From Serratia sarumanii (GTDB lineage Bacteria > Pseudomonadota > Gammaproteobacteria > Enterobacterales > Enterobacteriaceae): a stretch of 64,000 nucleotides of DNA. The position numbers were made by a program, and so were the translations under genes. The notes beneath the pieces are model-generated. The model saw only the letters and a program-made list of their open reading frames with translations, was not told the DNA's origin and did not search any database. Positions 17,836 through 25,617 of this stretch are shown one piece after another (the first letter of the stretch is position 1; each line of letters starts with the position of its first letter). The DNA is taken from contig NZ_CP124750.1 in the NCBI RefSeq assembly GCF_029962605.1, forward strand, positions 3,162,001-3,226,000, in the 5' to 3' direction.

Positions 17836-20361
17836 TTATTCAGCCGGGGCGAGCGGCCGGCAAGGCAGCAACAATGTGCGCATCAGCATGTCGGCCGGCA
17901 GCGAAGACGGCAGCTGTATTTGGCACTGTGCGGCACCATTCCAGTGGACCGTCATGGTTTCACCGGCGTTGATGCCGCTCAGGTAGACGCTGCCGCCGTC
18001 GTTGACGATGCCGGTTTCCTGTTTGCGGGCGTTCAACACCGTAGCGCCGAACGGCGGCGTACTGCCGTCCGCCAGTTTGACGATCGCCATTGCCTTCTCA
18101 CCGGCGATCACATCGAACTTGCGGTAGCCAATCGCCCCTTCCGTCAGGGTGGCCTGCACCACCGATCGGGTGGCCTCGGCGTTGTCTCCCAGCTTGTTCA
18201 GATCGATGCTGGCCTTGTTGCGGTAATAGCTGTTGACGTCCGCCACCACCGCCTTGCCGAAGCGGTTGGTGCTCACGGTGCTGCCGTAGCCGCGCACCGG
18301 TACCCCGGCTACGCCGTTGGTGTCCAGCAACAGGCGCGTACCGCCCATAACGGTAGAGCGATGCAGCGCGCCGCCTTCCTGCGTGACGGTCATCCCTCCC
18401 TGCGCGGACAGGCCAACGGCGCTGTAGCGCCCGGCCTGATAGCTGGCGTTGGCGCTCAGACGCGCCACGTCGCCCTCGTGGTTGTAGTAGCCGTTCAAAT
18501 TGGCGCCGCTACGCGCGCTGCCGGCGCTCACCTGATAGTTGTTGTGTTCGTCGACGCGGTTGTAGTACCCCACGCGATGAGTGTTGTCGTTGCGATTCAC
18601 CGTGGTGTTGTAGCTGAGAGTGGCACCATTGCCCCACGGCATTGACAGCGACAGATACATGCCGTCGTCGTTGGTCTCGTTGTAACGGTTGCGATAAGCC
18701 GACAACGACAGGCTCAGGTTTTTGAAGTCGCCGATGTCGAAATAGCGCGACGCCGTCAGGCTGTAACGGTCATTGGCCGGGCGATCCCAATAAGTCTGAT
18801 GGTTGTAGTTGAGGTAGGTGCTCAACCCCCAGTCGCGGAACTGCTTGTTAAAGGTGATGGTGTACATCTCCTTGTTGTTGCCGACCCGATTACCGTAATA
18901 ACGCGCGTCGAGGTATTCGCTCATGCTCATGTAGTCTTCTTGCGAGAAACGGTAGCCGGCGAAGGTGACCTGGCTGTCCAACTCATCGAAGGTTTTCGAA
19001 TAGCTCACCCGGTAAGAACCGCCGCTCAGCGTTTTTTCCTGCTGCGGCAGGCGCGCCCGCGATTGGGTGGCGTCGAACGACAGCGCGCCGAACATCATCA
19101 GATCGCGCCCCACGCCCAGCGAAAGGGCGTTATAATCGCCGCCCGCCAACGCGCCGCCATACAACGACCAGCCGTTGCTGATGCCCCATGAGAATTCGCC
19201 GGTGCCAAACAGCGGCCCGCGAGCGTGGTGTTGCCAGTCGGACGGCTTGCCCGCCGCCAGTTTGAAACGCCACGAGCCCGGGCGGGTCAGATACGGAATG
19301 CTGGCGGTGTTCATCTTGAACGCCTGTACGCTGCCGTCCTGTTCTTCCACCCGCACATCCAACTCGCCGGAGATGGCGTCATTGATGTCCTGAATACGGA
19401 ACGGCCCCGCCGCCACCTGGGTTTCATAAATGACCCGCCCCTGCTGACTGATGGTCACCTTGGCGTTGGTTTTGGCCACGCCGACCACCTCTGGCGCATA
19501 GCCGCGCAGGTTGGGCGGCAGCATATTGTCGTCGGAGACCAGACTCGCGCCTGAAAAACGGAAGCTCTCGAAAATGCCCGAATCCAAATAGTCTTCACCC
19601 AGCGTCAGGCGCGAACGCAGCGCGGGGATGGCGCGGTAGGCGTAATAGCGGCTCCACTCCAACTTCTTATCGGTAGGCTGCCCGACACCGGTTTGATGGT
19701 TAAGCTGCCCCTGCCAGTCGGCGCGCAGACGCCAGGCGCCGAGATTGGCGCCGGCGGTACCGTTGCCGCTGACGCTATACTCGCGAGTGCCCTCCTTTTG
19801 CTGATGCCGGCTTTGAGCATTGAGGTTATAGTCGAACAACAACCCCGGAATGCCCTCATCCCAGCGCGACGGCGGATCCCAGTCTTCCGAGCTGTACTCC
19901 ATATAAGCCTGCGGCACGCTCAGATAGAGCGCAGCCGTCGCAAGATCGCCGCGCGACGCCATGCCCTTCAGGCTGGATTCGTCCAGACACTCACCCTGAT
20001 GCCACCAGCTGAGCGATCGCACCATCTCTTGCTTCAGCCCCAATTGTTCGACCAACGCTTTGGTGATGCAGGCCCGGCTGCCGTCCGGATCGCTGTCCGG
20101 CGGATAAAACGATATTTTTTGCTCCGGCAGTTCGTTTTTATTGATATGAACCACCATGCTGTAACTCCCCGGCATAATGTAGCCGCTGCGGGAAAATTGG
20201 CTTAGGTCGATATTTTTCCGATCGTTAACATCCAGAATGTCGGTATTAAATTGAATACCGTCTTCAGCGTAAACACGCGTTGATGAACTTCCCAGTGCCA
20301 GCGTGATACATAACCCCAAAACCTGAAATCGAAATAGCTTCCCAGCAGGTGATAACATCAT
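17836..20361 (-). CDS. Fimbrial outer-membrane usher (FimD/PapC/MrpC family)
   Basis: 841 residues from ATG 20361 (MMLSPAGKLF), the usual usher size; the frame is open further upstream, but that part overlaps the preceding subunit gene and lacks usher similarity. AGGGAT precedes the start. Signal peptide to about residue 30, N-terminal chaperone-binding domain (GIQFNTDILDVNDRKNIDLSQF), then the 24-strand barrel and plug, for example WRFKLAAGKPSDWQ, TLSGGSYRVSYSKTF and GYYNRVDEHNNYQVSAG. The C-terminal domains contain FGATVLNARKQETGIVNDGG and a final cysteine pair. It secretes and orders the fimbrial subunits. Confidence 0.95.
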   Translation of the reverse strand: MMLSPAGKLFRFQVLGLCITLALGSSSTRVYAEDGIQFNTDILDVNDRKNIDLSQFSRSGYIMPGSYSMVVHINKNELPEQKISFYPPDSDPDGSRACITKALVEQLGLKQEMVRSLSWWHQGECLDESSLKGMASRGDLATAALYLSVPQAYMEYSSEDWDPPSRWDEGIPGLLFDYNLNAQSRHQQKEGTREYSVSGNGTAGANLGAWRLRADWQGQLNHQTGVGQPTDKKLEWSRYYAYRAIPALRSRLTLGEDYLDSGIFESFRFSGASLVSDDNMLPPNLRGYAPEVVGVAKTNAKVTISQQGRVIYETQVAAGPFRIQDINDAISGELDVRVEEQDGSVQAFKMNTASIPYLTRPGSWRFKLAAGKPSDWQHHARGPLFGTGEFSWGISNGWSLYGGALAGGDYNALSLGVGRDLMMFGALSFDATQSRARLPQQEKTLSGGSYRVSYSKTFDELDSQVTFAGYRFSQEDYMSMSEYLDARYYGNRVGNNKEMYTITFNKQFRDWGLSTYLNYNHQTYWDRPANDRYSLTASRYFDIGDFKNLSLSLSAYRNRYNETNDDGMYLSLSMPWGNGATLSYNTTVNRNDNTHRVGYYNRVDEHNNYQVSAGSARSGANLNGYYNHEGDVARLSANASYQAGRYSAVGLSAQGGMTVTQEGGALHRSTVMGGTRLLLDTNGVAGVPVRGYGSTVSTNRFGKAVVADVNSYYRNKASIDLNKLGDNAEATRSVVQATLTEGAIGYRKFDVIAGEKAMAIVKLADGSTPPFGATVLNARKQETGIVNDGGSVYLSGINAGETMTVHWNGAAQCQIQLPSSLPADMLMRTLLLPCRPLAPAE

Positions 20362-20422
20362 ATCCCTAACCTTTATCGTATATTTCCGTCGTTGCGGCCC
20401 ACCGTAAGCCGTAATAAAAACT

Positions 20423-20968
20423 TCAGTAATAATCCAGCTTGAAGCGCACCGCAGAAAAATAGCTTCCGGCATGCAGCGGTTGCTTATTGGCAACCAGCTT
20501 GATGGAATAGTTGAGCGACATGCTTCCTGGTGAAATATCGCCACGCGGCAAAGGCACACCGGGCGCCGCGATATTCCCTTGGCCATCGGATATTTGCAGC
20601 GCCACACCCTTCGCGTCTCCGCGCACGCCGAATAACTCGCCATCGGCATCGCCGTCAAAAACAACCTGGAATTGCTTCCAGTTCGGCAAATTGGGCTTTG
20701 GCCGTTCAAACGTGCAGTTGATTAATTCGATGGTGAATGGGCGCGTATTGCCCTGTCCATCGCGCGCAATATTTCCCAGCGGCAACACATCCATATCGAT
20801 AGTCTGATCGCGACTGCCGGCGGCAATGGCGCAAGCGGTATCGATAATGGCTCCTTGCATATTCACTCGCCCCCATCCCTGAACCTTGGGAGCAGCCTGA
20901 GTGGCCGGAATAACTAGCATGGTCATCAATATGCAAGGAGACACTAAATGGTAAATAAACCGGTTCAT
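20423..20968 (-). CDS. Fimbrial subunit, MrpB-like (second gene of operon)
   Basis: 181 residues from ATG 20968 (MNRFIYHL) with AGGGG seven bases upstream. The frame extends to 21010, but that stretch contains the perfect palindrome between this gene and the major pilin gene, so the inner start is preferred. Signal peptide of about 26 residues, pilin cysteines in IDTACAIAAG and LINCTFER, and the C-terminal zipper YFSAVRFKLDYY. It corresponds in position to mrpB, whose product is thought to terminate fibre assembly at the base. Confidence 0.85.
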   Translation of the reverse strand: MNRFIYHLVSPCILMTMLVIPATQAAPKVQGWGRVNMQGAIIDTACAIAAGSRDQTIDMDVLPLGNIARDGQGNTRPFTIELINCTFERPKPNLPNWKQFQVVFDGDADGELFGVRGDAKGVALQISDGQGNIAAPGVPLPRGDISPGSMSLNYSIKLVANKQPLHAGSYFSAVRFKLDYY

Positions 20969-21004
20969 TGAATACCCCTGACAAATACCCTTCATCCTGG
21001 GAAA

Positions 21005-21030
21005 ATGCATGCGGGATATCCCGCATGCAT
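21005..21030 (-). terminator. Perfect 26-bp palindrome: likely attenuator between major pilin and downstream fimbrial genes
   Basis: 21005-21030 is a fully self-complementary palindrome centred on GGGATATCCC with arms ATGCATGC and GCATGCAT. It lies 30 bases after the major-pilin stop and is followed on the minus strand by TTTTCC. A short T tract after a strong hairpin suits a partial terminator or an mRNA-protecting stem, either of which would make the major pilin in excess of the other subunits. Confidence 0.7.
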
Positions 21031-21059
21031 AAAAGACGTCACGCCAATGGCGATGAGAC

Positions 21060-21584
21060 TTATTGGTAAGCCAGTTTGAAATCGGCTACGGCGGTGAAAT
21101 CACCTGGAACCACGGTGGCGGAAGCGCCGTCACCCTGCAGGTAAGCGGCGAAGCGCAGCGTGTTGTTGCCGTCGTTCAACGTCTGAGGAGCCGTTGCGGT
21201 GCCCAGTTTGATCGGATTGCTCGCCATGTCGGTAATGGCGATGCTGGCGCCGCTGGCGGTACCGATGATGCCCAGCAGATCAGGATTCGCGGCAGAAGCC
21301 TTGCCGTCAAAAGTGGTGGTGACGGTTTTCAGCGTGGAGGTGTCGCACTGTTCCAGTTTAATATCGAACTGACGCGGCGCTGATTTGCCGCCATTTTTCA
21401 GCGCGACATTGGAAATCTGCCCCATTTCCACAGTTTGATCGGCCGATTCAGGCGCAATGGAGCAAGGAGCATCAATAATAGAACCGGTAAAAGTCACTTT
21501 GCCATGACCCTGATCGGCGGCATTCGCCAGAGAAGACACGCCAAACGCCAGAACAGTTGCCAGCATGATTTTGTTCAGTTTCAT
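21060..21584 (-). CDS. Major fimbrial subunit, MrpA-like
   Basis: 174 residues, typical of class I pilins. Signal peptide residues 1-22 (MKLNKIMLATVLAFGVSSLANA), mature start ADQGHGKVTFTGSI, paired cysteines in DAPCSIAPES and LEQCDTS, and C-terminal zipper FTAVADFKLAYQ. It is the first gene of the minus-strand fimbrial operon and has its own hairpin after it, as expected for an abundant shaft subunit. The order A-B-usher-chaperone-minor subunits-adhesin matches the Proteus MR/P locus, but no mrpI-type recombinase gene is seen. Confidence 0.92.
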   Translation of the reverse strand: MKLNKIMLATVLAFGVSSLANAADQGHGKVTFTGSIIDAPCSIAPESADQTVEMGQISNVALKNGGKSAPRQFDIKLEQCDTSTLKTVTTTFDGKASAANPDLLGIIGTASGASIAITDMASNPIKLGTATAPQTLNDGNNTLRFAAYLQGDGASATVVPGDFTAVADFKLAYQ

Positions 21585-22359
21585 AATTCACTTATTCCTT
21601 TAATATTGTGTAAAAAGCGCAGGATTGCTCCCGTTCCTTTAACAGCCATTTATACATTCCAGAATGAATAACGGTATTACTCTTCGCCAAAAAGAAAGAC
21701 GTCGCAATTGTGAAATCGCGACTGTCAATTCATTACCACCCAATTAGGGTTATAAACGAATAGCTAAACAGGCAAAAGAAAAACACGCTTAAATAAAGAT
21801 CGTCTAAAGACTTACCCTTCAGAGATATTTAAAATAAGTTCCTTCTTACCCGCTCATTTTGGCCTGGTTATTCTTACAAAAACACTCACACCTTGGAAAG
21901 CCATTTTAATCAAAACCAATAAATACAAAATATAAGCCCAAAAACCACGAGACGAATATATTTTTGCGAGACAACAGATCGTAAAAGCAATAACACCAGT
22001 CAATTGTATCGAAAAACATATTTTCCACGACATTAACGATCGCCATTTTGCTATTTGCGTTATAATGCGCCGAGAAAGAGAAGGAAGACTTAACGATCCG
22101 AACAGGTGAAAACCAGGCTCGGAAGTACACCATGGAGCAAAACAATGAAATACAGCCAATACACACAGCCTGCCGGGCCCCCGGCAACGGCATTCTCCAT
22201 CCTGCCCCTTGCGCGCCGCCGGGTTATAGCGGCGAAAATATCAGGTTCAGACGGCCGTCCGGGAATAGCTCAGGAGCGTCTTGTCGGCAACCGGCACTAT
22301 TCTCTGACCCATCTTTTACCGCTATATCAAAACTCACCTGAAGTTTAAGGGAGGCTTAC
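21585..22359. other. Regulatory spacer between the fimbrial operon and the PapI-like gene
   Basis: About 775 bases, AT-rich for this genome, separating two divergent transcription units. Open frames are present (such as 21854-22159 minus and 22106-22348 plus), but none has a recognisable family, and I do not call them genes. It contains exactly four GATC sites, described separately. The last 250 bases before the PapI-like gene are richer in G/C and could be a long leader or a small unrecognised gene. Confidence 0.7.
21798..22098. promoter_or_regulatory. Four GATC sites, all within ACGATC: putative Dam/Lrp/PapI phase-variation switch
   Basis: GATC occurs at 21798, 21977, 22038 and 22095 and nowhere else in the 775-base spacer. 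Each is part of ACGATC: the first two on the minus strand, the last two on the plus strand. ACGATC is the core to which PapI directs Lrp in the E. coli pap switch, where Dam methylation of two GATC sites sets ON or OFF states. The adjacent PapI-like gene makes the parallel strong. The spacings (179, 61 and 57 bases; 118 between the second and fourth) differ from the 102 bases in pap. Confidence 0.65.
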
Positions 22360-22632
22360 ATGGCAAAACGCATCTCAAAACAACAAGAATTGCAGAACCT
22401 GCAGCAACATTTACTCACGACGCTACACAACCTGTGCCCTTCAGCCAGGGAAACGCCGCCGCCGCCCCCCGGCGAATGGCCCACCACGCGCCAATTGGCC
22501 GAGTCCAACGACTTGACGATTTATCAGGCGCGCAATTTGCTGCTGAGCCTGGCGGGCAAGGGAAAAGTGCTGGTCACCCAAGGCCCTGTCAATAACTCAC
22601 TGCGCTGGTATCCTTCGACTCACCACTCCTGA
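22360..22632 (+). CDS. PapI/FaeA-like fimbrial switch regulator
   Basis: 90 residues; GGGAGG lies six bases before the ATG at 22360. Residues about 42-85 (TTRQLAESNDLTIYQARNLL, then LAGKGKVLV and LRWYPS) match the winged helix of PapI/FaeA, where [20 protein letters not shown] and a final YWF/RWY are typical. The extra 40-residue N-terminus has a proline run (PPPPP). PapI proteins raise the affinity of Lrp for ACGATC sites and flip pap-type fimbrial promoters. The divergent orientation to the fimbrial operon is the same as papI relative to papBA. No PapB homologue is recognisable. Confidence 0.75.
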   Translation: MAKRISKQQELQNLQQHLLTTLHNLCPSARETPPPPPGEWPTTRQLAESNDLTIYQARNLLLSLAGKGKVLVTQGPVNNSLRWYPSTHHS

Positions 22633-22694
22633 CGACGCCATTTTCTTGTCGGCGGCCGTTCAATCGGCGCCGGCAGTTTCCCGATAATACACGG

Positions 22695-24128
22695 TTAACC
22701 TTTCCTCTCTCGCCTCATCCGCGGATATTTCCACAGCCAGCGCCCGCTGACCATGCGCCAATAGAACAAGGCGCCGCGCACTGCCCAATCGAGGAACATC
22801 CCCAACCAGACGCCCACCACGCCCATGCCCAGTTCAATGCCCAGCGCGTAGCCCGCCACCACGCGGCAGCCCCACATGCCCAGCATCGTCACCCACATGG
22901 CAAAGCGGGCATCGCGCGCGCCTTTCAGCCCGGCAGGCAACACCCAGGAAGCGGCCCAGATCGGCATAAAGGCGGCGTTGAGCCAAATCAGGGTTTTCAC
23001 CACCGATTTCACGTCATCCTGCGAGGTATAAAACGCGGCGAATACCCCGGCCAGCGGCGCCGTGCCCCAGGCGATGGCGGTTAGCCCAAGGGTAGACAGC
23101 CAGAAAATATGGCGCAGCTGCCGCTCCGCCTGGCCGATCTCGCCTTTGCCGAGCCGCCGGCCGACGATGATGGTCGAGGCCGATCCCAACGCGTTGCCCG
23201 GCAAGTTGATCAACGAAGCGATGGAGAAGGCGATGAAGTTACCGGCGATCACGTTGGTGCCCATGCCGGCGACGAACATCTGCGTCAACAGCTTGCCGCC
23301 GTTGAACAATACCGATTCAACGCTGGCGGGAATGCCGATCCCCAGCACTTCCCACAGGATGCTCATCTTCAGCGGCGTGAAATAGCTTTTCAGCGTGATG
23401 TGCAGCGCCGGGTTAAAACCGATCGCCAGCACATAGAGAATGGCGATGGCGCCGATATAGCGGGAAATCGTCAGCCCCAGCCCGGCGCCGACGAAGCCCA
23501 GCCCGTGCCAACCCAGCATGCCGTAAATCAGGATGCTGCTGATGATGATATTGAGGATATTCATGCCGCCATTGATCAGCAGCGGGATCTTGGTGTTGCC
23601 CGCGCCGCGCAGGGCGCCGCTGCCGATCAGCGCAATCGCCGCCGCCGGGTAGCTCCACACCGTGGTCTGCAGGTAAGAGAGCGCCAGCGCTTTCACTTCC
23701 GGCGAGGCCGCGCCGGCGATCACATCGATGATCGGTTCGCCCGCCAGATGAATGCCCGCCGCCAACAGCAGCGCCACGCCGGTCATCAAGACCAGCGACT
23801 GACGCGCCGCCGCCCGCGCGCGCCTGCGATCCCGCTTGCCGAGGCTGAAGGCCACCACCACGGTGGTGCCGAGATCCACCGCGGCGAAAAAGGCGATGAT
23901 CACCATGTTGAAGCTGTCCGCCAGCCCCACCCCGGCCATCGCCTCTTTGCCGAGCCAGCTCACCAGAAAGGTGCTCAGCACCCCCATCAGCAGCACGCAG
24001 GCGTTCTCCAGGAAGATCGGCACCGCCAGCGGCGTGATCTCGCGCCAGAACAGCACGCGGTAGCTTTTCCGTTTGGCGTACCAGGGCGTATTTTCCACGC
24101 GCTGACGCAGGGCGGCATACAGGTTCAA
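22695..24128 (-). CDS. MATE-family efflux transporter, YeeO/EmmdR type
   Basis: 477 residues with about twelve hydrophobic segments in two related halves, starting FWREITPLAVPIFLENACVLLMG. The duplicated MATE pattern is visible in SWLGKEAMAGVGLADSFN and, in the second half, VAGMGTNVIAGNFIAFSI. It is an inner-membrane antiporter that exports drugs, flavins or similar cations in exchange for H+ or Na+. The sequence recalls the YeeO/EmmdR subgroup; in E. coli yeeO lies among the asn tRNA genes, whereas here it is about 20 kb from them. Its substrate cannot be read from the sequence. Confidence 0.85.
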   Translation of the reverse strand: MNLYAALRQRVENTPWYAKRKSYRVLFWREITPLAVPIFLENACVLLMGVLSTFLVSWLGKEAMAGVGLADSFNMVIIAFFAAVDLGTTVVVAFSLGKRDRRRARAAARQSLVLMTGVALLLAAGIHLAGEPIIDVIAGAASPEVKALALSYLQTTVWSYPAAAIALIGSGALRGAGNTKIPLLINGGMNILNIIISSILIYGMLGWHGLGFVGAGLGLTISRYIGAIAILYVLAIGFNPALHITLKSYFTPLKMSILWEVLGIGIPASVESVLFNGGKLLTQMFVAGMGTNVIAGNFIAFSIASLINLPGNALGSASTIIVGRRLGKGEIGQAERQLRHIFWLSTLGLTAIAWGTAPLAGVFAAFYTSQDDVKSVVKTLIWLNAAFMPIWAASWVLPAGLKGARDARFAMWVTMLGMWGCRVVAGYALGIELGMGVVGVWLGMFLDWAVRGALFYWRMVSGRWLWKYPRMRRERKG

Positions 24129-24242
24129 GGTGGGCTCGGTGGATAAAAGTGAAACATCATTTCAAATGATGATCGATAAATCGTTATCCTGCAAAGAATT
24201 TTTGGGCGCCCGTGACGAGCACCCGACAGGCTTGCCGCAACG

Positions 24243-24641
24243 CTACTCCATGTAGTCTTCCTGATCGGCCTGCGCCGCCGCGATAAAGCGCGCGGTGCTG
24301 CGGCTGAGCGTGGCGCATTTATCCGTCAGCAGCTGATTATCCTGTTGCAGAGCCAGATAGCGCGCCTGGGTGAGCGCCGGCAGCTGCCGATACCCTGCCG
24401 CATGCGTGTCCCAGCCGCGGTGCTGCGCCGTACGCATCGCGGTGCGCTGCAATTTCACATCGTCCGGCACTTCGCTGCGCCCGCACGCCACGCGCAGGAA
24501 ATGCCCGCCGGCCAGCATCAGAGCGATGTGATCCAACTGCGCCTGCAGCGGCGGCGCCGGTTTATGCGCCGTCTGCTGACAACCCGCAAGCAGCAGCAAC
24601 GCCACCGCGCCGCAAAGAGAAGTGCGAAACAGAGTAGACAT
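24243..24641 (-). CDS. Lipoprotein of the GspS/YacC pilotin family
   Basis: 132 residues with a lipoprotein signal peptide: LLLLAGC, lipidated Cys21. The mature part reads HFLRVACGRSEVPDDVKLQR, QHRGWD, then TDKCATLSRS near the end. The cysteine pair and the LP...W..C pattern match the small helical type II secretion pilotins (GspS/OutS/PulS) and E. coli YacC. Pilotins carry the secretin GspD to the outer membrane. No other secretion gene is nearby, so this is an orphan; the family call rests on a remembered pattern and could be wrong. Confidence 0.6.
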   Translation of the reverse strand: MSTLFRTSLCGAVALLLLAGCQQTAHKPAPPLQAQLDHIALMLAGGHFLRVACGRSEVPDDVKLQRTAMRTAQHRGWDTHAAGYRQLPALTQARYLALQQDNQLLTDKCATLSRSTARFIAAAQADQEDYME

Positions 24642-24717
24642 GGGCGCTCCCGGAAACCTGTGGGTGATGCAATGATCTTAGGTGAGCGGATGCCGGGCGG
24701 CAAGGCGGGCTACACGC

Positions 24718-24918
24718 TTAGCGCCGGCCGCTGCTGACCTTGGTGGCGCGGGCGGGGTTGCCGGCGACGAACTCCAGCGTGGGGGAATAGTAAAACGGCA
24801 GCCAGGCGTTATAGCCGCTCTCCCACTCCCATTTGACCGGGCAGGGCCACAGCATGTCTTCATGCAGGATGTAATAGATCCACCGCCCGGGCGGACGGCG
24901 CGGTTTGCGCGTTTTCAT
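24718..24918 (-). CDS. Small hypothetical protein, 66 residues
   Basis: Starts MKTRKPRRPPGRWIYYIL at 24918. It is rich in tryptophan, tyrosine and proline (CPVKWEWESGYNAWLPFYYS) with a basic N-terminus, and has no signal peptide. Composition unlike a random shadow frame and an otherwise gene-free location argue for a real gene, but no strong Shine-Dalgarno is present and I recognise no family. Confidence 0.45.
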   Translation of the reverse strand: MKTRKPRRPPGRWIYYILHEDMLWPCPVKWEWESGYNAWLPFYYSPTLEFVAGNPARATKVSSGRR

Positions 24919-25135
24919 AGCGGGTTCGACGGCCTGATGGAATGCGATAGGGTGAACTGCTGCATTTTACCGCGATTTGGGTCGCGGGGACAGCCTGCGT
25001 TGCCGTGCGCAATGCCCGCCGAACCTCGCCCGCTGATTCGGCGTAAAGCCCGCCGTTTTACTGATCCAGAACATCTTTCGCATTCACCTTGCTGATATAT
25101 TGATTGAAAATCATTCCTATTCAGGAGGAAGGGTC

Positions 25136-25570
25136 ATGGTTAAGTCACTGAATGCGGCATTCACGCGCCTTTTTGATCGCCCGGACGCCGGTAAGTTGGC
25201 GCTCAGACTGACCTTCGGCGGGTTGATGCTGTTTCACGGCGTGGCAAAAATTCAGCATGGCATCGGCTGGATCGCCGATGCGTTACAACAACAGGGGCTG
25301 CCCGCCTTCATTGCCTATGGCGTGTATGTTGGGGAGATCCTGGCGCCGATACTGATCGTTTTGGGGCTGTTCACCCGCCCCGCCGCGCTGGTTTACGCCC
25401 TCACGCTGGTGGTGGCGTTTCTGATGGTGGGCACCGGCAAGGTGTTTACCGTCACAGATGTCGGCGCCTGGGGCATTGAAAACGAACTGGTGTTCTTTAT
25501 GGGTGGGGTCGTCATCCTGCTGCTGGGCAGCGGGAAATACGCGATCGCGCGCAATGAAGCCTATCGGTAA
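25136..25570 (+). CDS. DoxX-family membrane protein (YphA-like)
   Basis: 144 residues from ATG 25136, which has CAGGAGGAAGG upstream; in-frame codons back to 25100 are not needed. Four hydrophobic segments: LRLTFGGLMLFHGVAKI, GVYVGEILAPILIVLGLFT, ALVYALTLVVAFLMVG and LVFFMGGVVILLLG. This is the DoxX fold, with the usual early HGxxK pattern (FHGVAKIQHG). DoxX proteins are small quinone-linked or redox-related inner-membrane proteins of mostly undefined role. It is monocistronic, followed directly by a terminator. Confidence 0.85.
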   Translation: MVKSLNAAFTRLFDRPDAGKLALRLTFGGLMLFHGVAKIQHGIGWIADALQQQGLPAFIAYGVYVGEILAPILIVLGLFTRPAALVYALTLVVAFLMVGTGKVFTVTDVGAWGIENELVFFMGGVVILLLGSGKYAIARNEAYR

Positions 25571-25582
25571 GCGGCACTATAG

Positions 25583-25611
25583 AGGAGGTTCCTGATTCGA
25601 ACCTCCTTTTT
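25583..25611 (+). terminator. Rho-independent terminator after the DoxX gene
   Basis: AGGAGGTTC, 7-base loop, GAACCTCCT, then T5. It lies between two convergent genes. Confidence 0.9.
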
Positions 25612-25617
25612 GCATGC

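Noticed and set aside
20362..20709. 116-residue N-terminal extension of the usher
   Set aside because: Overlaps the MrpB-like gene in another frame and precedes a normal signal peptide.
21854..22159. 101-residue minus-strand frame with hydrophobic stretches in the fimbrial spacer
   Set aside because: Lies across three of the four GATC sites, has no ribosome site I can see and no recognised family; the hydrophobicity follows from T-rich DNA.
21585..22359. Invertible promoter element with terminal inverted repeats, as in the mrp locus
   Set aside because: I found no paired inverted repeats of useful length and no recombinase gene; the PapI-like gene and GATC sites point to a different switch.
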